In this document: in pieces, positions 22,401 to 33,300 of the stretch | Layout: each line of letters opens with the position of its first letter | How positions within the stretch are numbered: position 1 is the first letter of the stretch | Origin: Pyxicephalus adspersus | Lineage: Eukaryota; Chordata; Amphibia; Anura; Pyxicephalidae | Assembly: GCF_032062135.1 (NCBI RefSeq) | Contig: NC_092858.1 | Coordinates: 123,084,865 to 123,148,864 of the forward strand | DNA: 64,000 nucleotides | Reading direction: 5' to 3' | Notes under the pieces: model-generated | The model's database searches: none | What the model was told of the DNA's origin: nothing | What the model saw: only the letters and a program-made list of their open reading frames with translations | Made by a program: the position numbers and the translations under genes

Positions 22401-23400
22401 ATAAGCCAGAAGCCAGGGAGGTATTTGGAGGAGCTTCACCATAGTGTGCCCCCTTGAGAAAGAACTCCTTCTTGGGCTGCTGGTTCATTATCATAATTTT
22501 TTTTAATATTTAGCCAATGCGTTTGACCTGAACAGAAGGTAGATTCATGTTTATACATGCGAATAGCAGGAAATTTACAGGCACCTTCAATACAGGTGAA
22601 GCATATTCTTGGGGGCAGGGGGGGTTAGCAGATTAAAAAGGATGAAAGCACAAAAGGAAACAGGCTTCTGAGGAAGAGGCAGATAAATCTACAAAGCCAC
22701 ATCCTTAAACTTCCCCACTTCAGGTTATGGTGAACAGGGAAAAAGCAGTGATCTCACCAGGCCCAGAGGACTGAAGCCCATCACTCGATTCCCCCACTGG
22801 GTAGAAGTGGAAGGCACTGAAGGTGACAACTGAGGAGCAAAGAGACCCATAACCATTGATGAAACTGGAGGAAGAAGCAGAGTAGTCACAGCAGGAGGAA
22901 ACCAGGAAGGAGCAGCCTCATGAGAAAGATTCAACCCATCCACCGAAGCAGAACCAAAAGACTGCTGAGGGATAAAAATAGAATCCTGGGGGAACTGAGA
23001 AGAACTGCCAGCTGAGGATGCAGTAAAAATGAGAGTCTTCTACAGACATCATGTGGAGGACGTAGAAGCTCACCTGGAAGAAGTCTTTAAGGCCCTGGAA
23101 GGAGTGGGCCCTGGCAAGAGACCAATGCAGGTGGCATCTGGAGATGACAGAATCCTAAAGGGGGTGATCCGAAAGTCACGCTGAGCCAGGTCGAGGGTCA
23201 TTCAGGATCATGGGTGGATGAAAATGACAAAGATGATCCTATGCCATAGAAAAAGATGCAGGAAGAACGGGATTTGGAGCTGCAGAAGAATCAAGCGAGT
23301 ATAAGGGAGCAGTAGTGGGCAGGAAGCAAGTGAATACTGGCATGTGGAAGCTGTAATGTTGCAACCTTATCACCAGGCTAAACATAACCTTCTAAAGCCT

Positions 23401-24058
23401 TCTTTCAAAGCTGTTTGGGGGAAGGGGGTGGCACAAGGCACCTGGCCTAGGAGAAAAAAAAGTACAAATCAGGAACTGGCTGTCATGAGCTAAAGGCAGT
23501 CCAATTAAGTATTAATATGTATTACTTTTTTGCCCATGCAGTGTAAATTTGTAGTGCAAAGGAATCAAACAGCAATACAATATATCCAAAACACGAGAAA
23601 GGTTTACTGCAGGTTTTATATATTACTCATTTGTCACTTTGATGTGTTAAAAGATTTCAATTATAATTCCTGTTACACAGGACATCTATAAACATACCCC
23701 ACCTACTATTAAAATTGTATCATATAAAGTCATTGTTATGTGTAAACAATTAATGAACCATTACAAGTACAAACAACCTAATGTTAGTCACTTCATACCA
23801 TTGTCACAGAAGAAATATTTATATGACATTTTCATTTTACCTTTCTTCTGCATACTGTGTTTGCACCTCAGTTGCTTAGTTAATTGTCTGTGTTTTGCCT
23901 AGTTGGTGAAAAAAGCTTTTTAAATACAGAACAATCAAGAAAACAGTATGATTTGTGTTAACTGTATAATTCTACACTTCAGTCCTTGTCATACAGAAGC
24001 AACTGGCAGAGGAAAACTGGGCACGTAGCCAGCCCCTGCCTACATAACCGGATAATGC
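23401..24058. other. Unassigned AT-rich sequence
   Basis: No gene was recognised. Confidence 0.5.
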
Positions 24059-24598
24059 CTAACTCCCCTGACAGTATTAACGAGTGTGGCTCGGGGTGGA
24101 TTTTATGTACCAAAAGCGTAAAACAAATCCTACCTGCTCCCCACGATCCAGTGGCGTCCTCCAGCAAACCCCAGCCAGCTTCTGTATCACATCCTCGGCT
24201 TGATCAATGTGATGCGTGAAGCGTCGGTACGCTGGGGAGGCGTGGCCTGTCGGGAAATTTAAAAGCAGATTACATTATAATCTGCTTTTAAAACATTGAT
24301 CACAGTGATAAAATTATAAAAAAATAAATCCAAATAATAAATATTAAATCCAAAAGTTTAACTAATATTGTTCCCTTTTTTGGACAAATTAAAAAAAAAA
24401 AATTTTAATAAAATTTTTAAATTCAATATTTTTTATAATTATTATTTATAATTATTTATTATATTAATATGTATGATTTGTTTAAAACTTTATCATACCT
24501 GGGAGTTATTCCTAAGAATAACAGGCCTAAAATATTAAACAAATTTCCATGCAAAACATTATACCGCTTTTGACATAATTAGACCACCAGGGAGATTA
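24059..24598 (-). mobile_element. piggyBac-like non-autonomous element (copy 2)
   Basis: The left end reads CTAACTCCCCTGACAGTATT and the right end, on the minus strand, TAATCTCCCTGGTGGTCTAA. These are imperfect inverted repeats with eroded TTAA targets. Internal landmarks shared with the element at 39.07-40.01 kb are the palindrome 24257-24272/24278-24293 (ATTTAAAAGCAGATTA), CGGGAAATTT, GGCCTG.TATTCTTAGGAA (minus strand) and an AT-only stretch. No transposase coding sequence remains. ORFs at its left edge are spurious. Confidence 0.65.
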
Positions 24599-25910
24599 CA
24601 CGGCCCCAATTAGGGCCAAAAAGTAGGGAGGTAGTGCAGAAGTATTTTGATGCTGTCACTAGACAATGACCCTAGTACTGCTAATAAACGGCAGCAGTTT
24701 CCAGTTAGCTTATAAACAAATACCCCAAGAGAGTCTGGGGAGTCTATATCATGCCCCTTTCTCTGCCCCAGGAGCATATTGGTGGGTCCTTTATTGGAAC
24801 CCATTATGGAGAGATATCAAAACAAAGATGATGGTGTCCAAGATAAAAATCTAAAGAAATATGATAGGATTTATTTATTTTGGTTGGCGAGATAAGTATA
24901 CAGTTTATAGAGACATTATATTACATTATATTACTGCCATGTATAATAGGAAATCAGTGTAAAAAAAAAATACTGAGAAATAATGTAATTTGAAAAATTT
25001 CTGCATATAAATGTGTAGATATTACAATTTAAAGTTGACCTGTCATGACAGAAATATGAGAGCAGCCATTGGCACCTTGTTTTAAAACCTGTGAGTTGCA
25101 AGACGTTTATTCTCTTGATTCTTTTATTCTCTACTTGATGCGTTACTGACCCGGAACCGGTGTGTAATCAATAAAGTCAAGACCTGCAATAATTGTTTTG
25201 GTACATTTACTCTCTCTACAGTAAAACCAAATGTTGACATCAAGCCTAGGAATATACAGATTTTTAAAGAAGTCAGCTATATCAACAGCGTTATTTCTTT
25301 TACAGGCATGTCTTTTTTTTCAGTCATCTCCTGAAAATACCTATTGGTTACTTGACTTATCAACAAATTGTATATTTGAGTCAAGGTTATTTCTTTTTTA
25401 AAAGTATATCTAATGTTATCATTATGAGATTATGTATGTGAAATGTCTGCAAATAAGACACTTTTATTAGTCAGTAAATTATTGCTCACTATATTTATAG
25501 TAAATGTAAATTGCGACATAGCAAAGAAAACAGTGTATTGTGTATTGTTATCAACCACTGCAAGGTGTGAGTGTTTTCTTTATTGGAATCATTAATAGCT
25601 TAAGTATACTCTCGGAAATTAATGTGTAAAGGCTTTGTATTCAGGTCTAGCAATGGGTGGTTCTCTTTCAATGATTATCTCATCTATGGACCAGATATGC
25701 TGCACAGCTTCCTGTTTGTACATTGCACTGTGGGAATATCTGCATGGGGCTTTTTGTTCAAATGCAGAGCTTTCTTAAGAATTGCATTGCAATAAGGTGA
25801 TAGCATTGACATAAGCAAAACCAGAAGAGGATAGATCCAGCTGAAATGTATATAGCAGCTGTTTACTGAAAACATTTATTATAAAATTGTTTTCTTCTTT
25901 CAGTATTATA
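24599..25910. other. Mostly unassigned; one diverged repeat
   Basis: No gene was recognised. Around 25030-25100, 'GACCTGTCATGACAGAAATA' followed by 'GCAGCCATTGGCACC' resembles 46925-46980 ('CTCATCATGAAATAAATATG', 'GCTGCCATTGG'), so both may be old copies of one dispersed repeat. Confidence 0.4.
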
Positions 25911-26410
25911 CACTGCCTGGCCCAAAAAGAAAAAAAAATCACATACCCTAACATTTTGTTGGACCCCCTTGCTATGGTTACAGCACATACTCACCATGGT
26001 ATTGTTTCAATATGTTTATTGGCACATTGGCATAAGGCACATTTATTTATGGCCAGAGAGAGTTGCATTCATTTTTTGCCAAGATCTTGTTTTTGTGATG
26101 GAGACTTGGAACGTGTAAAGTCTTCTTCAGCCCTTTCCAAAGGTTCTCAATAATGTTAAGATTTAGACCCTGTGGTGGCCAATCCATGTGTAAAAATGAT
26201 ATCTCATGCTCCCTGAACCATTCTTTGACAATTTAAGCCTGATGAATCCCTGCATTGTCACCTTAAAATATGCCAGGTGTCATCAGAGAACAAAAAATCC
26301 ACTGGATCCATTTGATGGAAGAAATGGGTCACGCTGTATATTCAGGTAGGTAGCTAAACTCATTTTCGGGCACATAACCTATACCTGACCAAATAAAGCA
26401 ACCCAAGACT
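25911..26410 (-). pseudogene. Tc1/mariner transposase C-terminal half, DD36E type
   Basis: The minus-strand translation includes DNAGIHQA, a stop, IVKEWFREHEISFLHMDWPP, then QGLNLNIIENLWKGLKKTLH. This is the second-Asp to Glu segment of a Tc1-type DDE transposase. I count 36 residues between the Asp of DNA and the Glu of IENLW, not the 34 of ordinary Tc1. That fits the DD36E (Incomer) group known from vertebrates. The 3' terminal repeat starts at 25911 (CACTGCCTGGCCCAAAAAG) directly after a TA dinucleotide. The N-terminal half, including the first catalytic Asp, is absent beyond about 26410. A stop sits inside the domain. Confidence 0.75.
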
Positions 26411-26514
26411 TGGAAATTTTTTCTGAATAGGCAATTTATTTGTCTGCAAGATCTATAAAAGGACAAGAAACAATTTGTGAACACTAAATACCACAATACA
26501 TAAAGTAGTTGTTC

Positions 26515-26706
26515 TAGATCTCCTAGATTGTAAACTCTTCGGGGCAGGGTCCTCTCCCCCTCCTGTGTCACTGTCTGTATCTGTCTGTAATTTGGAACCC
26601 CTATTTAATGTACAGCGCTGCGTAATATGTTGGTGCTAGATAAATCCTGCTTATTAATAATAATAATAATAATAATAATACTATTAATAATAATAATAAT
26701 AATAAT
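26515..26706 (+). repeat. LINE-tail-like short repeat ending in (TAA)n
   Basis: It carries AGATTGTAAACTCTTCGGGG, CACTGTCTGTATCTGTCTGT, TGTACAGCGCTGCGTAATAT and GTTGGTGCTAGATAAATCC, then a (TAA)n microsatellite from about 26652. A close copy lies at 48.17-48.31 kb. The form fits a short element mobilised by a CR1/L2-type LINE through its 3' tail. Confidence 0.7.
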
Positions 26707-28249
26707 GCCAATTCTTTTTTCTCCCAAAACTAAGAAAATTAAAGAAGGGGTAAAAAAAGCATATGGAGCTTTCCAGCCTTCATTGGTAATGCCCTCTCAT
26801 AAAATGTTTGATTGTAACACTGTTTGTATAACAAACTGCCAGTGTACCTCCATCAACAAATTGATGGCACCTCAATCCTATGGATGGCTGGAACAGATTT
26901 ACCATAAGTCATAGATCTACTCTAATAATAACCATATAACAGAATTTTTGACATGAGGTATTGAGAAAGTTCATTTACAGTTGTTTATAAGAGCAATAGC
27001 TCTACATTTTTTTACATAGCTTTATTTTTTTGATTGGTCTTATGTTCCATGTTTGAAACCATTAAAGCTGGACACTCACTCACTTCAACTGCAATTGATG
27101 TTGTTATGTTTCAGGAAGTTTCAATTGGAATACTTTGCAGGGACCTTGAATGATTGTGAACCTGTAAAATTGTCTGGCAAAATACTTAAAGACTGTAGCA
27201 TGGAAGTATCACGGTGTAAAATTTAAACATCCTAACAAGGGTCAAGAAAAATCTGCACTCATTGAACACTCTGTCCTCATGCAGCCCAGATCTTCCATTT
27301 GAAATACAGATAGTCCATGCAAACCCACTAGGAAAAGTGATAATTGAGGGTATTTTGTCTCTATTTCAGTGATGAAATTTCAAAGCTGCTTATGGATCTA
27401 CCTGCCTGACTGCCTAAATCTGCATGTGATAACTATTGCCCACAGTTTTTTCCTGAGTTTGCCATTAACCCTGATTTCTACCTGGGAATTTACACAGCAG
27501 TTGCCTTGAGAAGTGATGATCATTATACAGACTTAATGCCTCCATAGCTATTTGGTGGTATTTTGCTTGGTTTGCTTGTCTGCCTGAGTAAAATTATATA
27601 CTCCTTATATACTTATATACTTCTTGAAACAGAGCTCTGAATTTGGTTGAAGTCCTAAAACCTAATCCAGCCAAAATATAGCCAAACTTTATTTAATTAT
27701 GAATTATTATTTAATCATTACTGTCATCTGTGTCTTTATTGGGGAAATGTTGTGGATGAGTTATTGTTCTAGGGTTTAGGTTATCCCCGGTTTCAGTAAA
27801 CGTTCTTCAAAGTTTGTCAAACACATTTAAGTCAAACTCTACTTAGGTCTAACCGAAGTTTACTTTGCCAAAACACTGGATAAGAGCCTGTTGTTAGGAT
27901 ACACAATTAGTAGTTTTTATGGGTTAGTAGTTGCCAGAGGCAATTAATGTCATATACTGCCCCAGACAATCACTAGTCAATGGGAACACTGCCTATTGTG
28001 TAACCTAACATTGCACTCCCAAATTATTATTACCTTGCAAACCCTAAAGCTGCTGGTAGTATACGTGTTGGCTTGGATGCAGTTTTTGGGGTTGAAAAGA
28101 GAGGATGAAATGTAATTTGGGGTTAGTTAAGGGAGTTGGTTATGAGGAAGCAGGATGGTTATAGAAAATGTAATTATGAAATGCATTAGGGAATGCATTA
28201 GGGATCACTTTGAAATAGATAGTTTCAGATTACAGGGCACAGACAGGTC
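26707..28249. other. Unassigned sequence
   Basis: No gene or clear repeat was recognised. Confidence 0.5.
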
Positions 28250-28595
28250 TAAAGCTAGGTACACACGTGCAATAATTGTCGGAAAACAAATGACTAAAGA
28301 TTATGCGCGATTATTTTGAACGATCATATTGTGCGAAACGATCGTGTGAACGATGCAGGAAGTGACATGTAAAGGAGAAAGTGTACTGCAGAACAATCCA
28401 CGATCATTGAACGACCGTACACACAACAGATTGCGAACAATCGTCGCCCAATCAGATCTGCCGGGATGGTCGTTCGTTTCCAGCGACAATCCTTGTTCAA
28501 CGGCGACATTGTGCACTTTTTTTGTTAACGATTATCGGACGGACGTTAGTCGTTCGCTTCCAACAATAATTATTGCACATGTGTATGCAGCTTAA
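28250..28595. mobile_element. MITE, PIF/Harbinger-like, with TAA target duplication
   Basis: Terminal inverted repeats are AGCTAGGTACACACGTGCAA (from 28253) and its complement ending GCATGTGTATGCAGCT inverted at 28592. TAA occurs on both sides (28250-28252 and 28593-28595). The interior is rich in CGATCGTT- and GAACGA-type palindromes. A 3-bp T-A-rich target and the lack of coding suit a Harbinger MITE. A second copy lies at 37.63-38.09 kb. ORFs in it are spurious. Confidence 0.75.
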
Positions 28596-29136
28596 GAGTA
28601 AGCATTGGACAATATCTGGCATGGAACAGCATAGGTTTCTTTTACAAAGACCAAGTGATTGGCAGAGGATGTAAACATCATCTTAGAGTCAGTTGTTTAG
28701 GTAGTAATACTTAAACAGCTGGCTCCTAACATGTTTACCTTGCTTACTGTTCATCTACTCTTTCTTCTTACTACTACAAGCTTGCTACATACAAAATAAT
28801 GAATAGTGGAAGTTCAACCTAAACCCAGTTTTGGATTGGATGCAAACATCATTCCTAGTATTACTGGCAAATCTTTGTAGCGGTTGGTTATTTTTGTCTG
28901 TGCCTCCATGTTCTGATGACACCTGCATCCCCCTTTTTTTGTACAGTCATCACAGGGATAGGAAGGTAAAATAGAAGGTCCGCCTATGCTTGGCCCCTTT
29001 CCTAAACTCTCCAAATCACCTACTATATATAGGTGAAAAAGATACCTATCAAGAAGAAAGAAACAAATATACCTTACCTTACACCTGTCTTCCACACCAC
29101 TAGCATAAAAAGTATAAGTATAATTGTAACTTACAT
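28596..29136. other. Unassigned sequence
   Basis: No gene was recognised. The minus ORF at 28814-29095 has no known motif. Confidence 0.5.
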
Positions 29137-29138
29137 TA

Positions 29139-30339
29139 CGAGGGGGTTCCTGGCTTTGCCCTCTTCCAGATGAAAAAGAAAAATGAGTGTGGGGGCATAT
29201 GACAGCCTAATATCTTAGTATGTAACTGTGCAAAAATCAGGTCTTTGCGATTTTTAAAACTGTTTTTTCTTTTAGTGAGAAGCTGTGATGGCAGAGGCAC
29301 AAGCAAGTTTCTCGTCATTGGAGTTACGGGCTGTCATTCATTTTTTGTTTCTCCAGGGAAAGTCAGCAAAGGACATTCACACTGATATGTCACAAACACT
29401 GGGGGAGAAGTGTCCTTCCTACTGCACTGTCAAAACCTGAATATCTCATTTCAAGACTGGGCAATTCACCGTTGAAGATGAGCCCCGCAGTGGGCGCCCC
29501 CAACCCCAACTGACCCGGCAACCTGCGATGCTGTCCATGAGCTGATTAGTGAGGACCAGCGAATATCCACAAAAAAGATTGCCAAGATACTTGACATCTC
29601 ACAGGAGGGTGTTGGGTTTGTTATCATCACTATCCTAGACATGCACAAGCTTTCAGCAAAGTGGGTGCAGAAATGTTTGAAAAGGGATCAGAAGAAGGAA
29701 CGAGTTGAAGCATCCAAAACCCATGGCTCCCCATCTATGATCCTGAAACCAAGGAACAGTCAAAGGAATTGCGCTACAGCAGGTCCCCGTGGCCGAAGAA
29801 GTTCGGACCCCAGAAATTGTCCAAAAAAGTCATGGCATCAGTTTTCTGGGACACAGACAGTATTCTGTTGGTGGACTGCCTACCTCAGGGCTCTAGTATC
29901 ACTGGACAGTATTATGCTAACCTCCTGGACCAGCTGAAGGAGGCAATTAGGATGAAACGCCATGGAAAGTTGACCAAAGGAATCCTTTTTTTGCAGGACA
30001 ATGCACCTGCGCACATGTCCAATGTTGTGGTTGCCAAATTGAACACCCTGGGTTTCCAATTGGTCCACCATCCCCCCTACTCACCTGACCTGGCCTATTA
30101 TCTGTTCTGAAATTTGAAGAAACACCTGAAGGGGCAATGTTTTGAGAACATTTCTGCCTTCAAAGATGCTGCTGAGACCTGGTTTGCAGCCCAACCAAAG
30201 GACTTTTATTTGAATGGTCTAGAAAAGCTGCAACTACGCTGTACCAAGTGCATCAGTCTCAGGGGGGAATATGTGTTATTTCATAACTCTGGCTCTCTTC
30301 TTTACTGAGCAAAGCCAGGAACTTCTCAGCACCCCCTAG
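29139..30339 (+). mobile_element. mariner element with both ends
   Basis: The 1201-bp element is flanked by TA at 29137-29138 and 30340-30341. The left end is CGAGGGGGTTCCTGGCTTTG. The right end, inverted, is CTAGGGGGTGCTGAGAAGTT followed by CCTGGCTTTG. The left repeat therefore seems to lack about nine internal bases. Inside is a transposase remnant on the plus strand. Confidence 0.85.
29288..30308 (+). pseudogene. mariner transposase, inactivated
   Basis: The likely start is ATG 29288 (MAEAQASFSSLELRAVIHFL). The N-terminal DNA-binding part has a stop after CTVKT and a frameshift before CDAVHELISEDQRISTKKIA. The catalytic part gives SVFWDTDSILLVDCLPQGSS, LFLQDNAPAHMSNVV and HPPYSPDLAYYLF, then a stop, then NLKKHLKGQCFENIS. 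Mariner uses a DD34D triad. The segment with the first Asp is deleted between ERVEASK and YDPETKEQ (near 29.72 kb). Three residues including the third Asp are missing after SPDLA (30095-30100). Only the middle Asp (QDNAPAH) remains. It is a DNA cut-and-paste enzyme in origin and plainly dead. Confidence 0.85.
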
Positions 30340-30341
30340 TA

Positions 30342-33300
30342 CATGAACATTTTTAACTTATAATAGGTGATTTCAGGTCAGAAAGGGGGGCCAAGTCACC
30401 ATTATGGGACCTTTCATTTTAGGAGCATTGTACTTTAAGGGAGAACTCCCAAATGTGGCCACAGACATAAATACAATAATTAACTACGGTATATATTTAT
30501 ATTTAGCAGATAGATTTTGGACAAATTACATTTTTTTGTCTGATGTAACTAACACATTACATTTGATCTATCAGGATATTGTTATTACCTAATTATTATG
30601 GCATAGGGGGATTAAGTCATATGAGGATCCCATCTATACTACTTTTTTCCTGATTGTGGATTGGTTGTGTTTAAATACCACCTTGAACAAATACTGTGGC
30701 TGGCTCTGTGCCTCCCAGTCTGTTATAAGGCTTTAAAAGTTACATACATAATTGTTTAAGTTTACATGCTTGACACTCCCTACATTCTGTGCTGTCTATA
30801 CTAACCATATTATGCAGTACCCTTGCAGGCTGCACACATTGACTGCCAGAAATAGATCTGTACTTTATGCAACCCTTCACATGTAACCAATTTTTTTAAC
30901 AGTATTACCTTACCCACAGTCCAGTAATAAAGCTTGATAGTTTAGAACAAATATAACATTTTAAGCACATTGTAATTAGTTATATTTAAAAAATAACTTA
31001 ATAAAATGCTTATAAATTATTTGTATAATCTATGGGAATATGTTGCCCTTGGTCCTCCTACTGAACTACGCCATGACCCATTTGGCCTGTCCACAAGTTT
31101 AGGGAAGTAGGATACCATCATATGTCTGTACCAGTTCCTCTGATTGAGGGTGCAACTGACATTCTTTACAGAACACTTACTTGCAATGTTTTTCTTCTCA
31201 ATACATTTTTTTGCCTTCAAACTCATTCAAGCAACCTCCATCTGAAAAATAGAAAAATACAGAAAAGCAATGAAGTTCAAGTGTGATGTCAGTTTCTTTG
31301 AGGGATGGTAAAGGGGAGAGGGTTAAGGGGGATTTCATCTATCTGATTTTCAACCACTCCAAAAATGTTTTAAAATGTTCAAAGTTTTTAAGTGGTTCCC
31401 TACTGGATAAAAGTTGTGAACCACAGTAATACCATTATGGATAACTTTGACTAAAGCCTTAGACTTTAATCCCAGTATGTCATAGCAAAAATCGGAGCAC
31501 ATCTGTGAACTGTATGCACATTTCCTCATTTGTTATCTTTCTAAAGACCTACCAAATATAGGAATATACATGCTGATCTGCCAAAATGCATTAGGCTCCT
31601 AAATTCTCTTGTGATCTAACAATACACAACATTTTTGTGGCTGACAATATGCAACATTTTTGTGGTTTTCTTTTGCTTAACTCCTCATATCCTCCAACTC
31701 TTCCATCTTTTACAACACAGAAACCAATTAATCTGTAATCCGAGATAAGAACTAGGAGAGATGATTAGACTTGAGATAACATCAGAAGTGTGAACAAAGC
31801 ACAAGACACCTATGAATTTCTTTTTTGAAACCCTTTTTTAAAAACCAAACAGGTAATATACAATGTTTCAGTGATATATAGAAACGTTTATCATTAAAGA
31901 TTTCATACACTTTAACATCTTGGCACATTATATACATATTAGCATTATGTATTTTTATGGCCTGATATATAACTTGTCAAACATACAGTACTGTTACAAA
32001 TGCAAAGAGATTTAAGCACTCACTTGGAAATGTTGACATGCACACTTAAAGCTTTCACTGCCAAACGCCTTCAGCAAATATAAACTGCAGTGCTGGTTTC
32101 ATGCCATAGCTGAATGATATTTTCAAATAATTTTCCCTGAGAGATAACAAAAAAATTTAAAGTATGTGCTTTAATATGTATTTGCATAATATTCTCTTTT
32201 CTTTGTTGTATTTTGTTCTTGTTCTAATAGAATACACCTTAACATATTCGTTTTATTTTATTTATTTCCATTTTTAAATTTCTATTTATATTTTATATTT
32301 CTATTTCAAACAAAAACTTTGTAACTTTATTTTCTCCATTTTCAAAAATTGTTAATAACACTGCTGACTTAATGAAATATTAAAGCAGACCTCTAGGCTG
32401 CTTTTGAAGTTGTATAATAATTCCACTGTAAAGAAAAACTGTCATTACAGCAATATATGGATTGAATTCTCTAACAGTCTTTTGGCAGTTCTATCTGCCT
32501 AATTGACTTCGACATGAACACTCTCTAAACCACTAACCTGGGATGAGTATGCAGCAAATAAAGTCAGAACATGCTTTAGGTCAGTGGTTCTCCTAATCAG
32601 TCTAGAAAACAAGTAAAGAGAATTTCTAGACAAATCCCAAAAGCATAGGACTATTCTTTAAAATTTGCCAACTTAGTAGCTAATATGCCACAAATTACAA
32701 TGTTTTACAGCACCAATATAAATCTTAAAAAAAATGTAATATGAAAATGTCATTGGTTAATAATGCAAGTACTTTGAATTCATGAATGGAGTTAGTGGTT
32801 ATTGATTTAATATGTTTGGGGTTATTGATCACCTAATGGTTTAGGGGGATCTGGTGATTGGGTGGAGGCATATTATAGTCAAGTGTCTGTTTCCACTGTG
32901 AAGGAGAGAGTTGATCTCCAAGTAGATAATACAATCAGATGGTGTCCCATTATTGGCATCCATTGGTCATTTGCCTTATAGTCTTCTTGTCTGTACTGCT
33001 CTCCTTAGTGACTATAATAAAAGGATTAGATGTATTTATAAGTTAGATGTATTTATTTGGTAACAAGTGCAACAAAACAACTAAGAAGAAACTCATTGGT
33101 GTTTTTTAATTTTTTTGTTTTCATCTCATTTTACAGTAAGGGTTTTTTATGTGATTTCAGCAGTGTTCTTTGTTTAATATTTACACATATTTAATCTGCT
33201 GCACAAACTTACATGAAAGTAACTCCTAACACATTTTCTGCACATTACACACAAACATACACACAGAACTATATTACATACATAAACATACATACAAGTA

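Larger units (their letters stand above)
20550..23400 (-). mobile_element. Tyrosine-recombinase retrotransposon (Ngaro/DIRS-like), decayed
   Basis: On the minus strand (descending coordinates) I read: a Ser/Pro-rich region that could be the gag-like ORF (23.3-22.7 kb), reverse transcriptase pieces (22.4-21.8 kb), an RNase H-like start (about 21.75-21.65 kb), a tyrosine recombinase C-terminal region (21.54-21.17 kb) and an SGNH/GDSL hydrolase-like domain (21.13-20.56 kb). The order RT-RH-YR identifies a tyrosine-recombinase retroelement. The SGNH domain points, from memory, to the Ngaro group. Frameshifts and stops are scattered throughout. Terminal repeats were not located, so both ends are approximate. 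Confidence 0.75.

Noticed and set aside
26627..26914. 95-residue frame with a poly-Ile stretch
   Set aside because: It is generated by the (TAA)n microsatellite.
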